From Hirsutella rhossiliensis (Eukaryota; Ascomycota; Sordariomycetes; Hypocreales; Ophiocordycipitaceae): 64,000 nt of DNA. The stretch lies in contig NW_025408667.1 of assembly GCF_020360975.1 (NCBI RefSeq), forward strand, positions 11,346,001 to 11,410,000. Reading direction: 5' to 3'. Below the pieces are notes generated by a model. The model was given only the letters and a program-made list of their open reading frames with translations, was not told where the DNA came from and ran no database searches. Both the position numbers and the translations under genes were made by a program. Shown piece after piece: positions 18,740 through 30,720 of this stretch. How positions within the stretch are numbered: position 1 is the stretch's first letter; every line of letters starts with the position of its first letter.

Positions 18740-21700
18740 TCAATGTCGTGTACTCGCGAGTCGTCCCGTCGCTATCGCAAATCGAATTGTCGCACGAACT
18801 GCCTCCATGTTGGGCGCCCATTTCGTGTCATCCGAAGGCGACTTCCCGCCCAAGTAGAACGAAAGGTCCCCTCGCCGCGTTTCTGTGCACTTCATCATCT
18901 CGTGTCGGTGCGCTGCCCATTGCCTACACTGAAATAGGAAATGTGCAACTGTCTCTGGCGATTGTCCGCATGCGCATTGCTGCGATGCCGCTGCTCTGAT
19001 GTTGTATAGGTACCCGTTCAATCTTGCAATGCCTGTTCTCAGTTGCGCCAGCACACTCGCTTCCTCTCTGGACAAGTCATCGTATAGACGTTTGGTGTGC
19101 CCGCCCGGGAGTGCGATGTCAACCTTCTTTATATGCTTGCCAATGTGGTCTGGAATGCTTGTGTCTGTCTGGTGGTTCGCTCGAGCCACGGTCAAGGTCG
19201 TTGATCGCATTCTTGGAGATGTTCGCGCTGGAGTGACGCCTTCTGCGGTTGCTTTTCGTGCCTCTTGCTTCGCAGCCTTTAAGAGTTCATGTTCAGCGCT
19301 GGTGGGTATCCAAAGAAAAGAGGCTATGTTTCCATCGTCCTTCAGGGACTCGATGCAGTCGTAAATTCGCTTGATATACTCTTGACCAGATTGTTGACTC
19401 GGATTGCGGAGGGAGAGAACGGCAGCTTTGTTGCTCGTCATGCACAATACGCCCCGATGTCTGAGCGCAGGCAAGCGTTCCAACGCATATTCCATGGCCG
19501 CCAGCTGTCCGGAAAACGGGTTCTGTTCCTTTCTCATACCAAGGGTGAAAGAGAATCGCTCGAGTGTGGAGGATCCATGCGCTTGTGTTGGGATCTCAAT
19601 GACGCCACCAACTCCGACAACGTCGTTTCTTGCTGAGCTGCTCAATGCGATGCGTACCGCTTCGCCACTTCCGACTTCTATTGCCTCTGTTCCGCTTTCG
19701 TCGGTGATTATGGTTTGGGCTCGTTCAACCCATGGCGCCAGTGTGAAGGGGTTGATTGTCTCCAGTTCCTCCATGGGGATCTCGTTGAGTGCCGTCGCCA
19801 CCTGGTAGAACGGTGAGCGATGGTATCTTCTGAACTTCCGAATACACGATGTAGCGTTGCGAAGTGGATTGGTCATGGGCAAGGCGTGGAGATCAGTCCA
19901 CATCTTGACGGCTCTTCTCCAAAACCGCTCCTGCGCGCTGGCGATGTGTGCTTCGGCTTCCGCCACAACCGTTGCGACCGTGAGGAACGTTCCCACGATA
20001 GCTTGAGCCCCAACTCGCTGGACCCGATTGATTGGGCTGGCGCTTCTGTTCTTGCATGCATGCATCCAGACATTCGAGGCGTAATCCACCACAGGGGCAA
20101 CTGTAGATGCGAACAGTTGCCTTGCTGTCGCCGGGGTGAGACCTCTGAGTCTCCGCAGTTCCATCGCAGCTTCCAATCCCTTGTTAGCTGCCTTCGCCAT
20201 ATGCTCTTTGTACTTGAGGCCAGAGTCCATGATCACTCCGAGAACCTTGACGCTGGTCTTGGGTCGGACGAGCTGACCCTTGACCGCGAATGGCTGCGCA
20301 TCAGACTTGTGCGGCTTGCGAGTAAAGTGTATGATCGCCGTCTTCTGTGCCTCGAAGGTTGCGCCGCTCCGCCTTTCCCAATCTAAAGCTTTCTCAACGA
20401 TCGCCTCGATTCCTTTGCGGTTACTTTGCGCCGTGGGGCCTGTGACCCACGCTGTGAAGTCGTCGACGAAAGCCACGGCTCCACCATGACGGTCGATTCG
20501 CTGTTGAACGAGATCTGCATTGAAGAAGAGAAAAAGAACTGGCGATAGAGGAGAGCCTTGGGGTAGTCCGGCTTGTGGAAGGCTCTGCACCTCCGATATC
20601 TGCCCGTTGATCTGTATGGTCGCCGTGCGATTCGAGCAGAAAGTTCCGATCCAGCGGAGCAAGCTCTCCGGGATGCCCCTGGCGCGCATGCGCTGAACAA
20701 GCCTCTCCTTGCATACTCCATTGTACGCACCCTTCACGTCAAAAGTCACGAGGCTCAGTATGCGTCGGTTTCTCCAGGCTGTAAATACCTGCTCTTGCAG
20801 CAGCATCAACGCTTGCTCGGCGGATCGCTGTTTGCGCGCCCCGAAATGGTTGGTGGGCAGAAGTCCGTGGGCCTCGACCGCATGTGAAATCCTCTCAGCC
20901 ACGACCGACTCCAGGACCTTGCCAAGTGTGGGCAGCAGTGATATAGGCCTCCACGCCTTCGCCACGGCATAGTCGTCCTTGTCTGGCTTCTTGAGCGGGA
21001 TGATCTTGGCGTGCCTCCATTGAGTGGGCAATTCGCCTTCCTCTAGCGAAGCACGGAACAGCAACAGGATCCAGTGCTTGACCACCGGCCAAGTCTGTTT
21101 CCAGACTATAGTAGGTAGTCCATCCTCGCCAGGGGCCTTCCACGATTTGGCGACAAAAAGCTGCCGTTCAATCTCCTCAAGCGTGATGTCTGGCATCTCG
21201 ACAGCTGTCCCTCGCCGAGGTCTTTCACCTTCATCCTCGATGACCTCCGGCAGGGGGGGGAAGAAGGTGTCTAGCATTTCCTCGACTTGCTCCTTGCCGT
21301 TGACCGTCCTCGTGCCATCAGCTCGTACGAGCTGCGGTACCTTGCCGAACGCTGTGTCGCTGGCTGAGTTCAGGTACTTTGCAGCCTTCCAAATATTGCC
21401 GTTGTCCGCTAGAAACTCATGCCAATGCGTCTTCTTCTGCTGCCTGATGGCGTCGTGGTACTGCTTGGCAGCTCCATTGGCCATATCTTCAAGCCTGTCG
21501 CATCTTTGCCCTGCTCGCCGCAATGACCTGGCTCGATTTCTCCAGTAGGTATGAATCTGCCGGAGTTGGGTGAGGTCCGAAGTCCACCACCGCTTCGCAT
21601 GCGGAGACGGTCGGGCCCTTGGCACCAAGGCATGGACGGCTTCCAGCACCACCGACATGAGCCTGTCTGCCTGCTGCTGTACCGTCCCGCCCCAGGGACT

Positions 21701-22513
21701 GCTTTCCAGAGCAGACTCAATTCGAGCATTAATTTCTTTCCAAGGTGCATTTTTGAAAAGAAGACGCTCTTGAACCAAGGGCCTCGGCATCGAGACGTCA
21801 AAGACGGTCTCAATGGCTCGGTGATCGGACCCATGTTCTGCACCATGAACAGCGCACTTGATCGCCGAGGCTGTGAGATCCTCAGACACAAGGACGAGAT
21901 CAATTGTTGTCTCGAGTTCGCGTCGTTGCCAGGTTTTTGTGCCTCTTGGAAGTAGACTGTCAAGGGCCAGTTCGTTCATGAGTTCGATGATCTGGTCGGC
22001 TTCGCCCTGCCTCTCCAACGCAACATCTTCCCCGCCCCAGAGTTGGTCGTGACGGTTGAAGTCGCCCATGATAACCACATTGACTACCCTGCCTGCGCTT
22101 CGTCTGGTGTTCGTTGTCACCTCTTCTAGAACGGCACACGTTTCCAGCAGCGCTTGATCATCGAATCCCTGTACGTAGACCGAGAAAACCAGGACTAGGC
22201 GCTCGGGGAGCCGTAGCAGCGCCGCCGTTATGTCGGGAGACTCAACCGGCACCTGCTCCGCGTCCAGATCGTTCCTAACCCATAGCATGCTTCGGATCGC
22301 CCATCTACCCTCCCTGCACGTCGACGGAACCATTTTCACCCACCTGTGATGACCCATAGGGGTGGTCAGTAGACGGCCGTTTATCATTCGCGCCTGTGGT
22401 TCCTGGATAGCCAACACAGCTGCATCCTCAATCTGTTGATCGTTCACCAGGCTGTCATGGACCGGGCCTTGTTTCGCCACATTGAGTTGGATCATTCGAA
22501 GCGCACTACTCAT
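18740..22513 (-). CDS. LINE ORF2 (AP endonuclease, reverse transcriptase, RNase H-like region)
   Basis: Open for 1,257 residues from ATG 22513, the enzyme for target-primed reverse transcription. The endonuclease shows IQEP, GDFNRHD (about residue 149) and SDHRAIE (about 229). The reverse transcriptase has [41 protein letters not shown] and the catalytic AVAFVDD (about 681). A degenerate RNase H region follows ([10 protein letters not shown], later [13 protein letters not shown]). A C-terminal [17 protein letters not shown] motif closes it. No stop or frameshift is visible in either ORF, so this copy could be active. The start is chosen from the ORF1 overlap and the endonuclease beginning [12 protein letters not shown]. 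Confidence 0.94.
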   Translation of the reverse strand: MSSALRMIQLNVAKQGPVHDSLVNDQQIEDAAVLAIQEPQARMINGRLLTTPMGHHRWVKMVPSTCREGRWAIRSMLWVRNDLDAEQVPVESPDITAALLRLPERLVLVFSVYVQGFDDQALLETCAVLEEVTTNTRRSAGRVVNVVIMGDFNRHDQLWGGEDVALERQGEADQIIELMNELALDSLLPRGTKTWQRRELETTIDLVLVSEDLTASAIKCAVHGAEHGSDHRAIETVFDVSMPRPLVQERLLFKNAPWKEINARIESALESSPWGGTVQQQADRLMSVVLEAVHALVPRARPSPHAKRWWTSDLTQLRQIHTYWRNRARSLRRAGQRCDRLEDMANGAAKQYHDAIRQQKKTHWHEFLADNGNIWKAAKYLNSASDTAFGKVPQLVRADGTRTVNGKEQVEEMLDTFFPPLPEVIEDEGERPRRGTAVEMPDITLEEIERQLFVAKSWKAPGEDGLPTIVWKQTWPVVKHWILLLFRASLEEGELPTQWRHAKIIPLKKPDKDDYAVAKAWRPISLLPTLGKVLESVVAERISHAVEAHGLLPTNHFGARKQRSAEQALMLLQEQVFTAWRNRRILSLVTFDVKGAYNGVCKERLVQRMRARGIPESLLRWIGTFCSNRTATIQINGQISEVQSLPQAGLPQGSPLSPVLFLFFNADLVQQRIDRHGGAVAFVDDFTAWVTGPTAQSNRKGIEAIVEKALDWERRSGATFEAQKTAIIHFTRKPHKSDAQPFAVKGQLVRPKTSVKVLGVIMDSGLKYKEHMAKAANKGLEAAMELRRLRGLTPATARQLFASTVAPVVDYASNVWMHACKNRSASPINRVQRVGAQAIVGTFLTVATVVAEAEAHIASAQERFWRRAVKMWTDLHALPMTNPLRNATSCIRKFRRYHRSPFYQVATALNEIPMEELETINPFTLAPWVERAQTIITDESGTEAIEVGSGEAVRIALSSSARNDVVGVGGVIEIPTQAHGSSTLERFSFTLGMRKEQNPFSGQLAAMEYALERLPALRHRGVLCMTSNKAAVLSLRNPSQQSGQEYIKRIYDCIESLKDDGNIASFLWIPTSAEHELLKAAKQEARKATAEGVTPARTSPRMRSTTLTVARANHQTDTSIPDHIGKHIKKVDIALPGGHTKRLYDDLSREEASVLAQLRTGIARLNGYLYNIRAAASQQCACGQSPETVAHFLFQCRQWAAHRHEMMKCTETRRGDLSFYLGGKSPSDDTKWAPNMEAVRATIRFAIATGRLASTRH

Positions 22514-23810
22514 GTGAGGATGGGTGGAGCTTCCTGCAGTTCTTGCTGAACGACTCGTGGGGTCCGCCGCATAGCGCGCACTTGAACACCGTCTCGTTAC
22601 ATGCGCTATGGTGGTGGTCTTCTTTCGCGCACCTTCCGCAAATCTGAACTTTCTCGCACTGGAATGCTTTGTGGCCAATTTGCTGACAGTTGTAACACTG
22701 GTCGGGGCGAGGTCGGCGCTCGAAGAATCCGGTGTACCCAGACTCACCTCCGGCATAGAAGAAGCCTTCTGAGAGCAGTCTTTTGGCGTCCGATCCCTTT
22801 GTGAGATACACGACCATGGAGCCGTACGCCTTCGGAATGTCTCGTTTGCTAAGCCACACAATCTTCGCGACCTGAACATCATTTTCTTCACTGAAAGTCT
22901 CAGTCGTTCCAGGCCGAACGTCGCCCACTTCGTCCAGGACCGCCGTGCGATTGACGTGGTCAACCTTGACTGGGTAGAGCTCGTCTCTTAACATCCTGAC
23001 GCCCTGGGGAAGCTTAGCTCCCACCACCCGTTTCAGCATACTTTGCTCTTCCTTGTCGCGACAGGCGATCCGAACACGGTTCGGCTTCCTGGGATCTTTG
23101 ATGACAGCACGGCATCGCCAGTTGGCATGAACTTGATCCGCTCTGATCTCGGTTTCGGCCATGGTGCGGATAGCACCCGCAGTGACCCGACTGCTTTGGC
23201 CATCTTCGATTCGCGACGTGTCAATGGTGCAAAAGAATGTGTCGGTGAGGTTGGAAGGCGTTGTGTTGCCGGTCGAAAGGGTCCCCATCCTGCTAGGCTG
23301 CGATGATGGCGCTGAGCGAGCGACCTCCGCGTACGACAATTGTGGAGACTCGTTGACGCTTGTGGTGATGGCTTCAAGCTGCACGCGAAGTTGCTGCAAC
23401 TCGCCTCCCATCTGCGTTCTGATTTGTTCCATTTTGCTATTCATTTCTCGTTTAGTATCGTCAAGCTTGTGGCTCAGTTCCTGGATCGTATCCTGTTGAG
23501 CCTTGATAACTTGGTGGAGATTCTGGAATTTGTCACTGTACGCGTCAAGCATCTCCAGTGCCTGCAGGAGCATTGCCCTCCCATCGTTGCTGCTGCTCGC
23601 CGCTCGCCTCGCATCATTCGCTCGTTCCACATCATTGTCAATCGACGCTGTTCTTGTCGCTTGTCGGGTAGCACGCTTTGGTTCCTTTCCCGTTTCTTCA
23701 AGCTGTCTCGCTGCGTCGCGGACTTTGATCGTGGGCCTCCCACCGCGTCGTTTTGGCGTCGCGGGGTAATCAGCCCCACTCACATTCGCATCGCCGTCTG
23801 GCGTCGCCAT
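22506..23810 (-). CDS. LINE ORF1 (gag-like, three zinc knuckles)
   Basis: Intact 434-residue nucleic-acid-binding protein of a Tad-like LINE; it would coat the element RNA. It starts [12 protein letters not shown], has a basic N-terminus and a coiled-coil segment ([20 protein letters not shown] onward). It ends with successive cysteine-histidine knuckles: [28 protein letters not shown] and [15 protein letters not shown]. Its last bases overlap the ATG of ORF2 in the 8-base unit ATGAGTAG, an arrangement suited to termination-reinitiation. Confidence 0.93.
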   Translation of the reverse strand: MATPDGDANVSGADYPATPKRRGGRPTIKVRDAARQLEETGKEPKRATRQATRTASIDNDVERANDARRAASSSNDGRAMLLQALEMLDAYSDKFQNLHQVIKAQQDTIQELSHKLDDTKREMNSKMEQIRTQMGGELQQLRVQLEAITTSVNESPQLSYAEVARSAPSSQPSRMGTLSTGNTTPSNLTDTFFCTIDTSRIEDGQSSRVTAGAIRTMAETEIRADQVHANWRCRAVIKDPRKPNRVRIACRDKEEQSMLKRVVGAKLPQGVRMLRDELYPVKVDHVNRTAVLDEVGDVRPGTTETFSEENDVQVAKIVWLSKRDIPKAYGSMVVYLTKGSDAKRLLSEGFFYAGGESGYTGFFERRPRPDQCYNCQQIGHKAFQCEKVQICGRCAKEDHHHSACNETVFKCALCGGPHESFSKNCRKLHPSSHE

Positions 23811-23887
23811 GGTGAAGATAAAGGCACCACCCTACACTCAACGGATTGAAAATGGGTCAAGCGCGTCACTGAAAGTCTGTGTATCGA

Positions 23888-24380
23888 TATGTATAGTGTG
23901 TCTGTGTGTGTGTATGTATGTGTATTTTCCGTCCAGCGGCCGTGAGGCCGCTCAGGTCCCGGTGGGGCACAGGATGTGCTGAGCTAGTTGGTCTGTCTAC
24001 AGTCTCCTCTCGCAAACATAAACAAACCACCATCCAGCATTTCATCGGCTCTAAGGCGCTCCGTGTTGAACCTGGTGCCCGTCAGCGGGTCGTACAGGCG
24101 CGGCAGTGAGATTGCCATTCAGTTGGTCTCCAAGGGACCGTTGTCGGAGACTGCAGACCGCAGCCTCAGTTGACCCGGCCGGGCAAAGGGTGTTGTAGCA
24201 CCCTCCGCCTGGCCGAATCCGGGGGGGTTTGAACAAAGGAAAGAGATGAGGGAAAGATGTGATGCAGCCGCCTAGTGGCGAGGGCAAGCCCATTCAAAGA
24301 AGGAGGTCGCCTTCGCCAGCTTGACGAACTTGTCGAAGTCTCTGCCTATTGCGCGATTGACTGCTGCAGTCGGCGAGGGT
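23888..24380 (-). repeat. Repeat sharing a 3' domain with two other short elements
   Basis: Read on the minus strand, 24075-23920 matches 24625-24400 and 37400-37255: ATGAAATGCTGGAT, later ACTAGCTCAGCAC, a GC-rich stretch, then GGACGGAAAATACAC running into a CA/CATA microsatellite (23888-23920). It is either the 5' leader of the LINE or a separate short element inserted there. Confidence 0.65.
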
Positions 24381-24395
24381 TCATCGTAGATAGTT

Positions 24396-25115
24396 GTTGT
24401 TGTTGTTGTGTATTTTGCGTCCAGCGGCTCAGGCCGCTCAGGTCTCCGCGAGGGAGCACAGGACGTGCTGAGCTAGTTACAGAGAAGTGTCCCGAATGAG
24501 TTCCCTCGAAAAACCACTGTCCATCTAAATGCACCCAGCGCTCGTAGTTCGCTACCCGTGAACAACCCTTCTGTCCCTATCCAGCATTTCATCGGCTCGA
24601 TGGCGCTCGTGTCAAGCCTCGTACCCGTCAGCGGGATGTCAAGGCAAAGTGTCGGGTGGTCGCAGCCACAAAGAATTGGTCAACCCTTGGTTTTGTCCGG
24701 TCAGAATTCTCTCGCTCGCAGCCAAAACTGCTGCCGCAGTCCACGCTCCAGTAACCAAGCCGTGGAAATGACTGGGGAGCGGCGGCAGGGAAAAACTCTT
24801 GGAGGGGATCAGAGGCTGGCTTTGCAGCTTGCCCTCAGGGAGAAAACCTCCGCAACCGGCCACCGTTGTTTAGAAGGGCGGGCCTTCCAATACCCATAGC
24901 TCCTTGGTTCCGAAGAGAGCCATGAGGTCCGAGTGGACATGTTGTCGAGACCGGCTTCGCAGAGGAATATGAACTCTCCTAAGGTCTTCCTCTGTGCTGT
25001 TAGGGTCACGATGGACCCCGCAGCAAAAGCGCGGTCGGGTGGCCTGTAGATCCTGTCCCGGCTAACGAGCCACTAACAGCTCCGCGGGGTGAAGAATTTT
25101 TACAGGGGAGAGTTG
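24396..25115 (-). mobile_element. Short non-LTR (SINE-like) element with AAC tail
   Basis: About 720 bp with no convincing ORF. It is flanked by 15-base copies of TCATCGTAGATAGTT (24381-24395 and 25116-25130). In minus orientation it begins CAACTCTCCCCTGTAAAAAT, the same head as the element at 53079, and ends GGACGCAAAATACAC followed by an AAC microsatellite (about 24396-24411). Head and tail are both present, so it looks like a complete non-autonomous retroposon rather than a 5'-truncated LINE. An A-box-like TAGCTCAGCAC is present near the 3' end; no clear B box was seen. Confidence 0.7.
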
Positions 25116-25373
25116 TCATCGTAGATAGTTCTTCATCCTTCTTTACTCTGGGGTAGGTGTGGCTCTTGCTTGCCATCATGGCAGAGCCTGAAGTGGCGCC
25201 TCCGGCGGACGTGGGGGCGGGGTTAGATCCAATTAGCCCATCGCCATCGACGCGTGCAAGATACGTTGCGATCGCTGGAAAATGCGACCACGAGGGCTTC
25301 GAAGCGAGTCACGGCCCGGACGACACGGGTTACATCGGCCGGTAACGAAAGCGAAAGAGGCGACGAGGTAAAG

Positions 25374-25844
25374 TCACGCAGCAATGTGGAGACCGCCAAA
25401 TCGATGATGCACCGGGATATGGAGGAAGACGAAGGCCTGCCCTGTGCACACGTAGCCGTACTGGATGCCCTTTCCGATCATGTAGGAGAAGAGTTGGGTG
25501 ACAACGGCGGCGGCAAGTGCTTTGGCTGTGAAAGCAAAGCCCTGGCCGTCCTGGTTAATCACGTCACGTTCCGGCCGGATTTCCGACTCGAGGCCCGTGA
25601 CGACCTCGTCGACGCTTAGTTTGTGTGGCGCTTTGTATTCGATAGCGAGAGCGGGGATATTTTGGCCGTCCGAAGTCCTGTATATACAGAACTGGTCTGC
25701 CCGATTGCCCTTACCCCTAGCCCTTCGACGGACCTTAGGAGCCGCGGGTTGTAGGGCAGACGCCGACGCCACGGCACCAGAGCCGCCACTGCCAAGAGTC
25801 ATATTTTCCAGGGGCTCAGAGATAGGGTCGTCGTCAGCAGACAT
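25374..25844 (-). pseudogene. Truncated fungal PD-(D/E)XK-like protein
   Basis: From ATG 25844 (MSADDDPISEP) 156 residues are open. DQFCIYRTSDGQ, followed by ALAIEYKAPHKL, has the D...ExK spacing of PD-(D/E)XK nuclease folds. EIRPERDVINQDG and the VTQLFSYMIGKGIQYGYVCT segment recall a family of fungal hypothetical proteins, often repetitive and near kinases. The reading ends just after FVFLHIP, where the family normally continues, and further similarity is broken by frame changes, so I call it a fragment. Its start lies next to the AT-rich left border of the hAT copy 3 region. Confidence 0.5.
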
Positions 25845-25965
25845 CTCAGTAATCAATATATATTGATAAGTATGGGCATATTTATTGTTAAGCTTATCGA
25901 TATCGATAAAAATATAGATGTCCCCTATCAATATGTATTGTTAATATGCCCCTATTATGCTCTGA
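25845..25965. repeat. AT-rich terminal region of hAT copy 3 (left)
   Basis: TATTGTTAAGCTTATC-type motifs in both orientations lie here, and related motifs lie at 32716-32800 (TTGATAAGCTTAACAATACA). They resemble subterminal repeats of one hAT element spanning 25.9-32.8 kb. Exact ends and an 8-bp duplication could not be fixed. Confidence 0.45.
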
Positions 25966-26734
25966 TTGCCTGTCTTAGGCGTACTTACTTTTCCCACTCG
26001 TCAGCCGTAGCGCTGTGGAAAGGGGCTCGGCACAGAATGGTAGCATTCTTTCGTTGAAGATTCTTCATGCCCTCCATTTTGCTAATTGAAGTGCACGCCC
26101 CCTCGATACCTCGGCTTTGGCAATGGAAGACTGCGTATCCCGTGTGCCGGAGGTTGACATCGCATCGAACCCTTCATCATCAATTTTGCCTTCCGATAGT
26201 GTCTCGCAATCTGCCAGTATACCTTCAGAATCGGAGCATTCCTCCGGCAGCAGTCAAGAGGAGGAAGTTGAGAGCGACGTCGACTTGGCATCACTTTCGA
26301 CAGGCTCGAGGCGATGAGCCACGCACGGCAGGTGGCAATTTACTCCACTACTGCAAACGTTGTCGCAATCCATCGTGGTCAACCCACATTTCTGGCAACG
26401 CCCGCTATCATCTCGAAAAGGTTCATCACGTACAAGTCAGAGAAGATACGAATGCTCGATGCAAGCGTCAAGTAGCCATCGAGAATGCCTTTGCGAGAAC
26501 AAGCGAAAAGCAGCTGAGGCTGACTCAAGAGAGCGAGGTCAACATTTTGCGGAGCGTGATCAATGTCGATGCTTTCCGAGAGGCACAGATGCTACTTTCC
26601 GCGAATAGGCATCTGCCACTGAGCTGCGCGACGTGGCCAGAGTATCAGGCACTTTTGACCGCGATCAACCCCGCAGTCGAGGAGTTCCTCGTCGACTCTA
26701 GCAACACGGTCGCTTCGGATCTAGATAGGGCGTA

Positions 26735-27041
26735 TGTCACACAGGGAATATCAGCCTCCAACAGTCTGATCCCCCTATTCGCACAGTCACCTTCACAGGC
26801 TCCCTCACCATGGTGGTCAGATGACCCTACTATCGCCACTGCTTACTATTGCCACTTGCAACCTTCGCCACCTGCCACGCTGACTATTTGCCACATAACG
26901 TGAGCATTATCAATCACTTAGAAGGTTCTAGTTGTTTGCACTATGTATTTATAGTCGCATCATTTCCACTCTTTAGATAGAGAATCAAGAGTTCTTCAGT
27001 CCCTGATCTTTATGCCTACTTTGCTCATCCTCCGTGAGATA
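26735..27041 (+). repeat. 5' LTR of the copia element
   Basis: 307 bp. Related to the solo LTRs at 9098-9313 and 45890-46113 mainly at its ends. Confidence 0.95.
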
Positions 27042-27054
27042 GTTATGAGCCCGG
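27042..27054 (+). promoter_or_regulatory. Primer binding site complementary to the initiator tRNA anticodon arm
   Basis: GTTATGAGCCCGG directly follows the 5' LTR. It is complementary to the conserved anticodon-arm sequence GGGCUCAUAAC of initiator methionine tRNA, so priming would use a half-tRNA, as known for Drosophila copia, rather than the tRNA 3' end. Confidence 0.7.
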
Positions 27055-27114
27055 TCTGCCATTGACTGGGTATCTTATTCTTGTTCATTCCGCTGCACAG
27101 AAAACGCTTCCACA

Positions 27115-30100
27115 ATGAGCTCAGCTCTAGATCTTGATGGCTCTTCCAAGGGTACCGTGCTCAACGGCCCTTGCGACTGGAAACAATGGATTTCTATCGT
27201 CAAGAAATTCGCGACCTCCCATAATCTTTGGGAATTCCTTGACCCTGCCGTTCAGGAGGGCAAGCCGGTTCTTCAGCAGCCTGTTGAACCAACCTTCCGC
27301 TTGATCAACGATAAAGTATCTGATCTCGTGGATCTGACCTCGGAGGAATTTCGCAGACTTGAATTCCTCCACACCCAGTACCGCTCGAAGCTTCAAGGGT
27401 ACAGGGATCAAGTGAAGGCCCTTGCAAGCCTTCAACAACACATCGTCAAGACAATCGGCAACTACTACAGCACCATTGCCGAGGAACACGACGTTGCGAA
27501 GCAACTCACCCTACTTCAGGCTCGTGTGGCCCCCACAGATTGGGCACTCGAGAGGGAAGTTCTTCAACGTTATCGTTCAACCCTTCAATCGCCTAACCGG
27601 ACCAAGATCGAAGCTTGGGTCACCCAATGGCAAAAAGTCCTTACAGAGGCAAAACAACTAGGGCTCCCTGACGTTCAGGACCTACGCCCTACTCAAGACT
27701 TCCTACAGGCTGTTTCATCTATCAACACCCCATTCACTGACTACTGGGTCAATAAAATGGAGGACGAAGCCGCACTCGGCAAGCCTAACTGGAAGACCGT
27801 GTTCCCTGACGGCATTAAGATCAGTGAGATCTTTGAGAGAGCTCACCGGATTAAGGCCGCCAAAAACAACAAAGGATCGTTTGGAGCTGCCTTCCAGGGC
27901 AAGGGAGAGAAAACGGAGAAGAAAGAGGATAAGCCTAAGTGGTCTTCGAGGAAGAACGACAAGGGGATCCCCTTGTGTGTCTGCGGAAAACACCATTTCT
28001 TCGCAGATTGCTTCTATCTCATTGAGTCAGCTAGGCCTGATGGCTGGACTGCAGATCAGACGGTTGAGAAGAAGATCAAGGATATCCTCGACTCCAATCC
28101 ATGGGCAAAGACGATGACGGAGAGAGCACAACAATCCAAGCAGAAAGAAAAGGAGAAGGCGTCAGACTCCTCTAATGGCTCCTCAGTCAAAGGCACAGCG
28201 TTTGCCGGTCTTCCGCCTACTCCCGAACACACACCTCCACCGTCAACGAGTTTTTCAGCAGGAAAGGCAGTCTACCCGCTGCGTGACTCTTTTATCCTTG
28301 ATTCTGGATCTGACACGCATATTTGCAACGACCGATCCCGTTTCCTCGACTACTCGTCTCTTGCAGAACCCGAAGATCTCTTCGCAGGAGATAGTCAACT
28401 TCAGATCCTTGGCAACGGCACAGTTCGCATGAAGCTTGAAGAAGGAGGACTTTTTCAGCTCAACGAAGTCGCCTACGTGCCAAACTTCCACACGAACATC
28501 GCATCCCTCGACCGCTTTCTTGCGAAGGGATACAACTGGAACCCAGCGTCTGGACTCGTCTCCAAGGACGATCAGATAGTTTTTCACACCAGACGGTTGT
28601 TCCGTCAACCGGTTATAGAGTATAACCAACTTTCGGAGGTTGCACCATCCTCCAACTTCACATCTTCTTCGGCGCCTCGCCCGGCGCAAATCGCGGATGC
28701 CACGCTATGGCACAAACGTCTAGGCCACTTGAACGCTCAAGCCCTAGAGCATCTTGTTGAGAACACAACAGGATGCAAGATCAAAGGTCCAGTCACAGTT
28801 GACTGCGAATCTTGCTCCCTTGGCAAAGGGAAGAGGGTTGTATCACGACGATCCCCTCAAAACAAGGCACAACGACCATTTTGGAGAATCTACATTGATA
28901 TCTTCAGTCTTCACACTTCCTTCAATGACAAGGAAGCTGTCCTTCTAATCAAGGATGAATTTACTTCCATGATTTTCATCCACTTTCTCAATGACGCGAC
29001 CCAGGACTCCGTCATGACCGCCCTGAGGAACCATGAGGCGATGATCAAGCGCCAATGGGATCTCAACATTTGCATTATCCACCGAGACAACGATCGTGCT
29101 CTTCAGACCGCCTACGAGGCATGGGTTGAAGAAAGGGGAATTCAAGACGAACCAACCGCCCCTTACACTTCAGCTCAGAACGGTTCTGCAGAACGATCTG
29201 GGGGGGTAATAGGCACCCAGGCCAGAACGATGGGAATTGATGCCAAGTTACCATCTGATCTTTGGCCAGAGACTTGGAAAGCCGCAGTGTTTTTGCATAA
29301 CAGATCGCCCATGCAGAACCACGGTTTCAAAACCCCGTTTCAGCTGCTTCACCAGTGGCTGCAAGACAACAACAAGGATACAGGCTATCAACAGACTCAG
29401 CCTGATATCACTTTTCTCAAGGCGTACGGCTGTCGAGCCTACCCTTTGAACAAGCAGGCCCTTCAGAACAAACAGAAGAAGGACCTCAAGACCGACCCTC
29501 ACGCTGAGATCGGTTACTTGGTAGGATACGACTCCACCAACATTTTCAGGATTTGGATCCCTTCCACGTCGGAAGTCCGAAGGGTCCGAGATGTGACTTT
29601 CAACGAAAGCCTCTTCTACGATGGGATCGATAAGCCGCCGGAGCCTATCCCACAGCGCATTGAAGTTCGGCTCCCAGGCCACATCGAGGACGAATCGGAA
29701 TACGAGGAAGTTGCTACTCGTATGGAAGATCTCGAACTCTCCCCAGAAGACCCTTCCTCGACGACTCAAAGTCAGGAAGACGGGTCTACGATTCAAGTTC
29801 TACCCGAACCATCTGATCACGAGGAATCAGATGACCAGGATGAATTTCACGACGCTCAGAATCCCTATCCAACGCCGGATCTAGGACCCAGTGAGCATTC
29901 ACCTCCTCAACCACGACGATCATCACGACAGCCCAAACCGCGCAAGCTGGGCACTTTCATGGCTAGTTCGAAAAGCCATTTTCATAGTTCCTTCTTTCTC
30001 GGACGAGAAGAGAAGCTGCACAGCCGATCACTCCCTCCAGAGCCTGAGACCTTTCGAGAACTACAGACCCACCGCTTTGGCCCTCAGTTCAAGGAAGCAG

Positions 30101-30662
30101 CCCACACAGAATGGAAGTCTCTCCAGCAGAGAGGAACTTTCAAGGCTATTCCGCAGGACCAAGCCACAGGGAAGCCTTTGCCGCTAACCTGGGTCTTCAA
30201 ATACAAGTTCGATAAGCACGGCTTTCTCACGAAGTTCAAAGCCCGTCTCTGTGTTCGTGGAGATCTTCAACAGCCGGGAAACAGGACACCGTCACGACTT
30301 CGTCTACAGAAGCCGAACTCCTTGCTCTCACGCACACAGCAAAGGAGACCATTGCAACTTTCCGTCTCTTTCAACAGCTTTCTTTAAAGCTAGATGGAAT
30401 TCCAACCATTCAGTGTGACAATCTTCAGACGATTCGTCTTGTTACACAAGATATCCCTCGCCTTCGCACAGCCCTTCGTCATATCGACATTCACACCTGT
30501 TGGGCTAGACAGGCATTCGAGCAAGGCCTCTATAAGCTTGTGTATACGCCTACAGCTCAAATGATCGCAGACGGCCTCACGAAAGCTCTGCCGAACCAGA
30601 AGTTTAAGACTTTCGTGCAACAACTCGGCCTCGTTGATATCTCTACTGTGCTAGGGATGTAA
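27115..30662 (+). pseudogene. Copia gag-pol with reverse transcriptase deleted
   Basis: The first 1,090 codons (27115-30387) are open. They include a gag start (MSSALDLDGSSKGTVLNG), a single cysteine-histidine cluster (CVCGKHHFFADC), protease FILDSGSDTHIC, pre-integrase WHKRLGHLNAQALEHL, an integrase core (IYIDIFSL, IIHRDNDRAL, TAPYTSAQNGSAERSGG) and the first RT residues (LPLTWVFKYKFDKHG, FKARLCVRGDLQ). At about 30270 the reading jumps directly into RNase H in another frame: AGKQDTVTTSSTEAELLAL through ADGLTKALPNQK to the stop at 30662. The missing stretch is the RT core and the first part of RNase H. Gag, protease and integrase could still be made, but the copy cannot reverse-transcribe itself. 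Confidence 0.93.
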
Positions 30663-30710
30663 TTTCCTTCTATCGTTCTTCAGTTTGCACTACCTACCGC
30701 CAGCACAACC

Positions 30711-30720
30711 TGGGGGGGTA
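30711..30720 (+). promoter_or_regulatory. Polypurine tract
   Basis: TGGGGGGGTA lies immediately before the 3' LTR, where the plus-strand primer is expected. Confidence 0.8.

Larger units (their letters stand above)
18407..24380 (-). mobile_element. Tad-like LINE, apparently full length
   Basis: Two overlapping ORFs on the minus strand lie between copies of TCATCGTAGATAGT (18393-18406 and 24381-24394), which I read as the target duplication. The 3' end (left) finishes GTAATCAATAC followed by a short CATA repeat. The 5' leader runs from 24380 to 23811. Part of that leader (about 23888-24075) is shared with two other short repeats in the window, so the exact 5' boundary is uncertain: the leader may itself be a separate inserted element. 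Confidence 0.75.

Noticed and set aside
22514..22963. N-terminal extension of LINE ORF2 upstream of 22513
   Set aside because: Overlaps ORF1 in another frame, contains no endonuclease sequence, and opens without ATG support; the ATGAGTAG overlap gives a better start.
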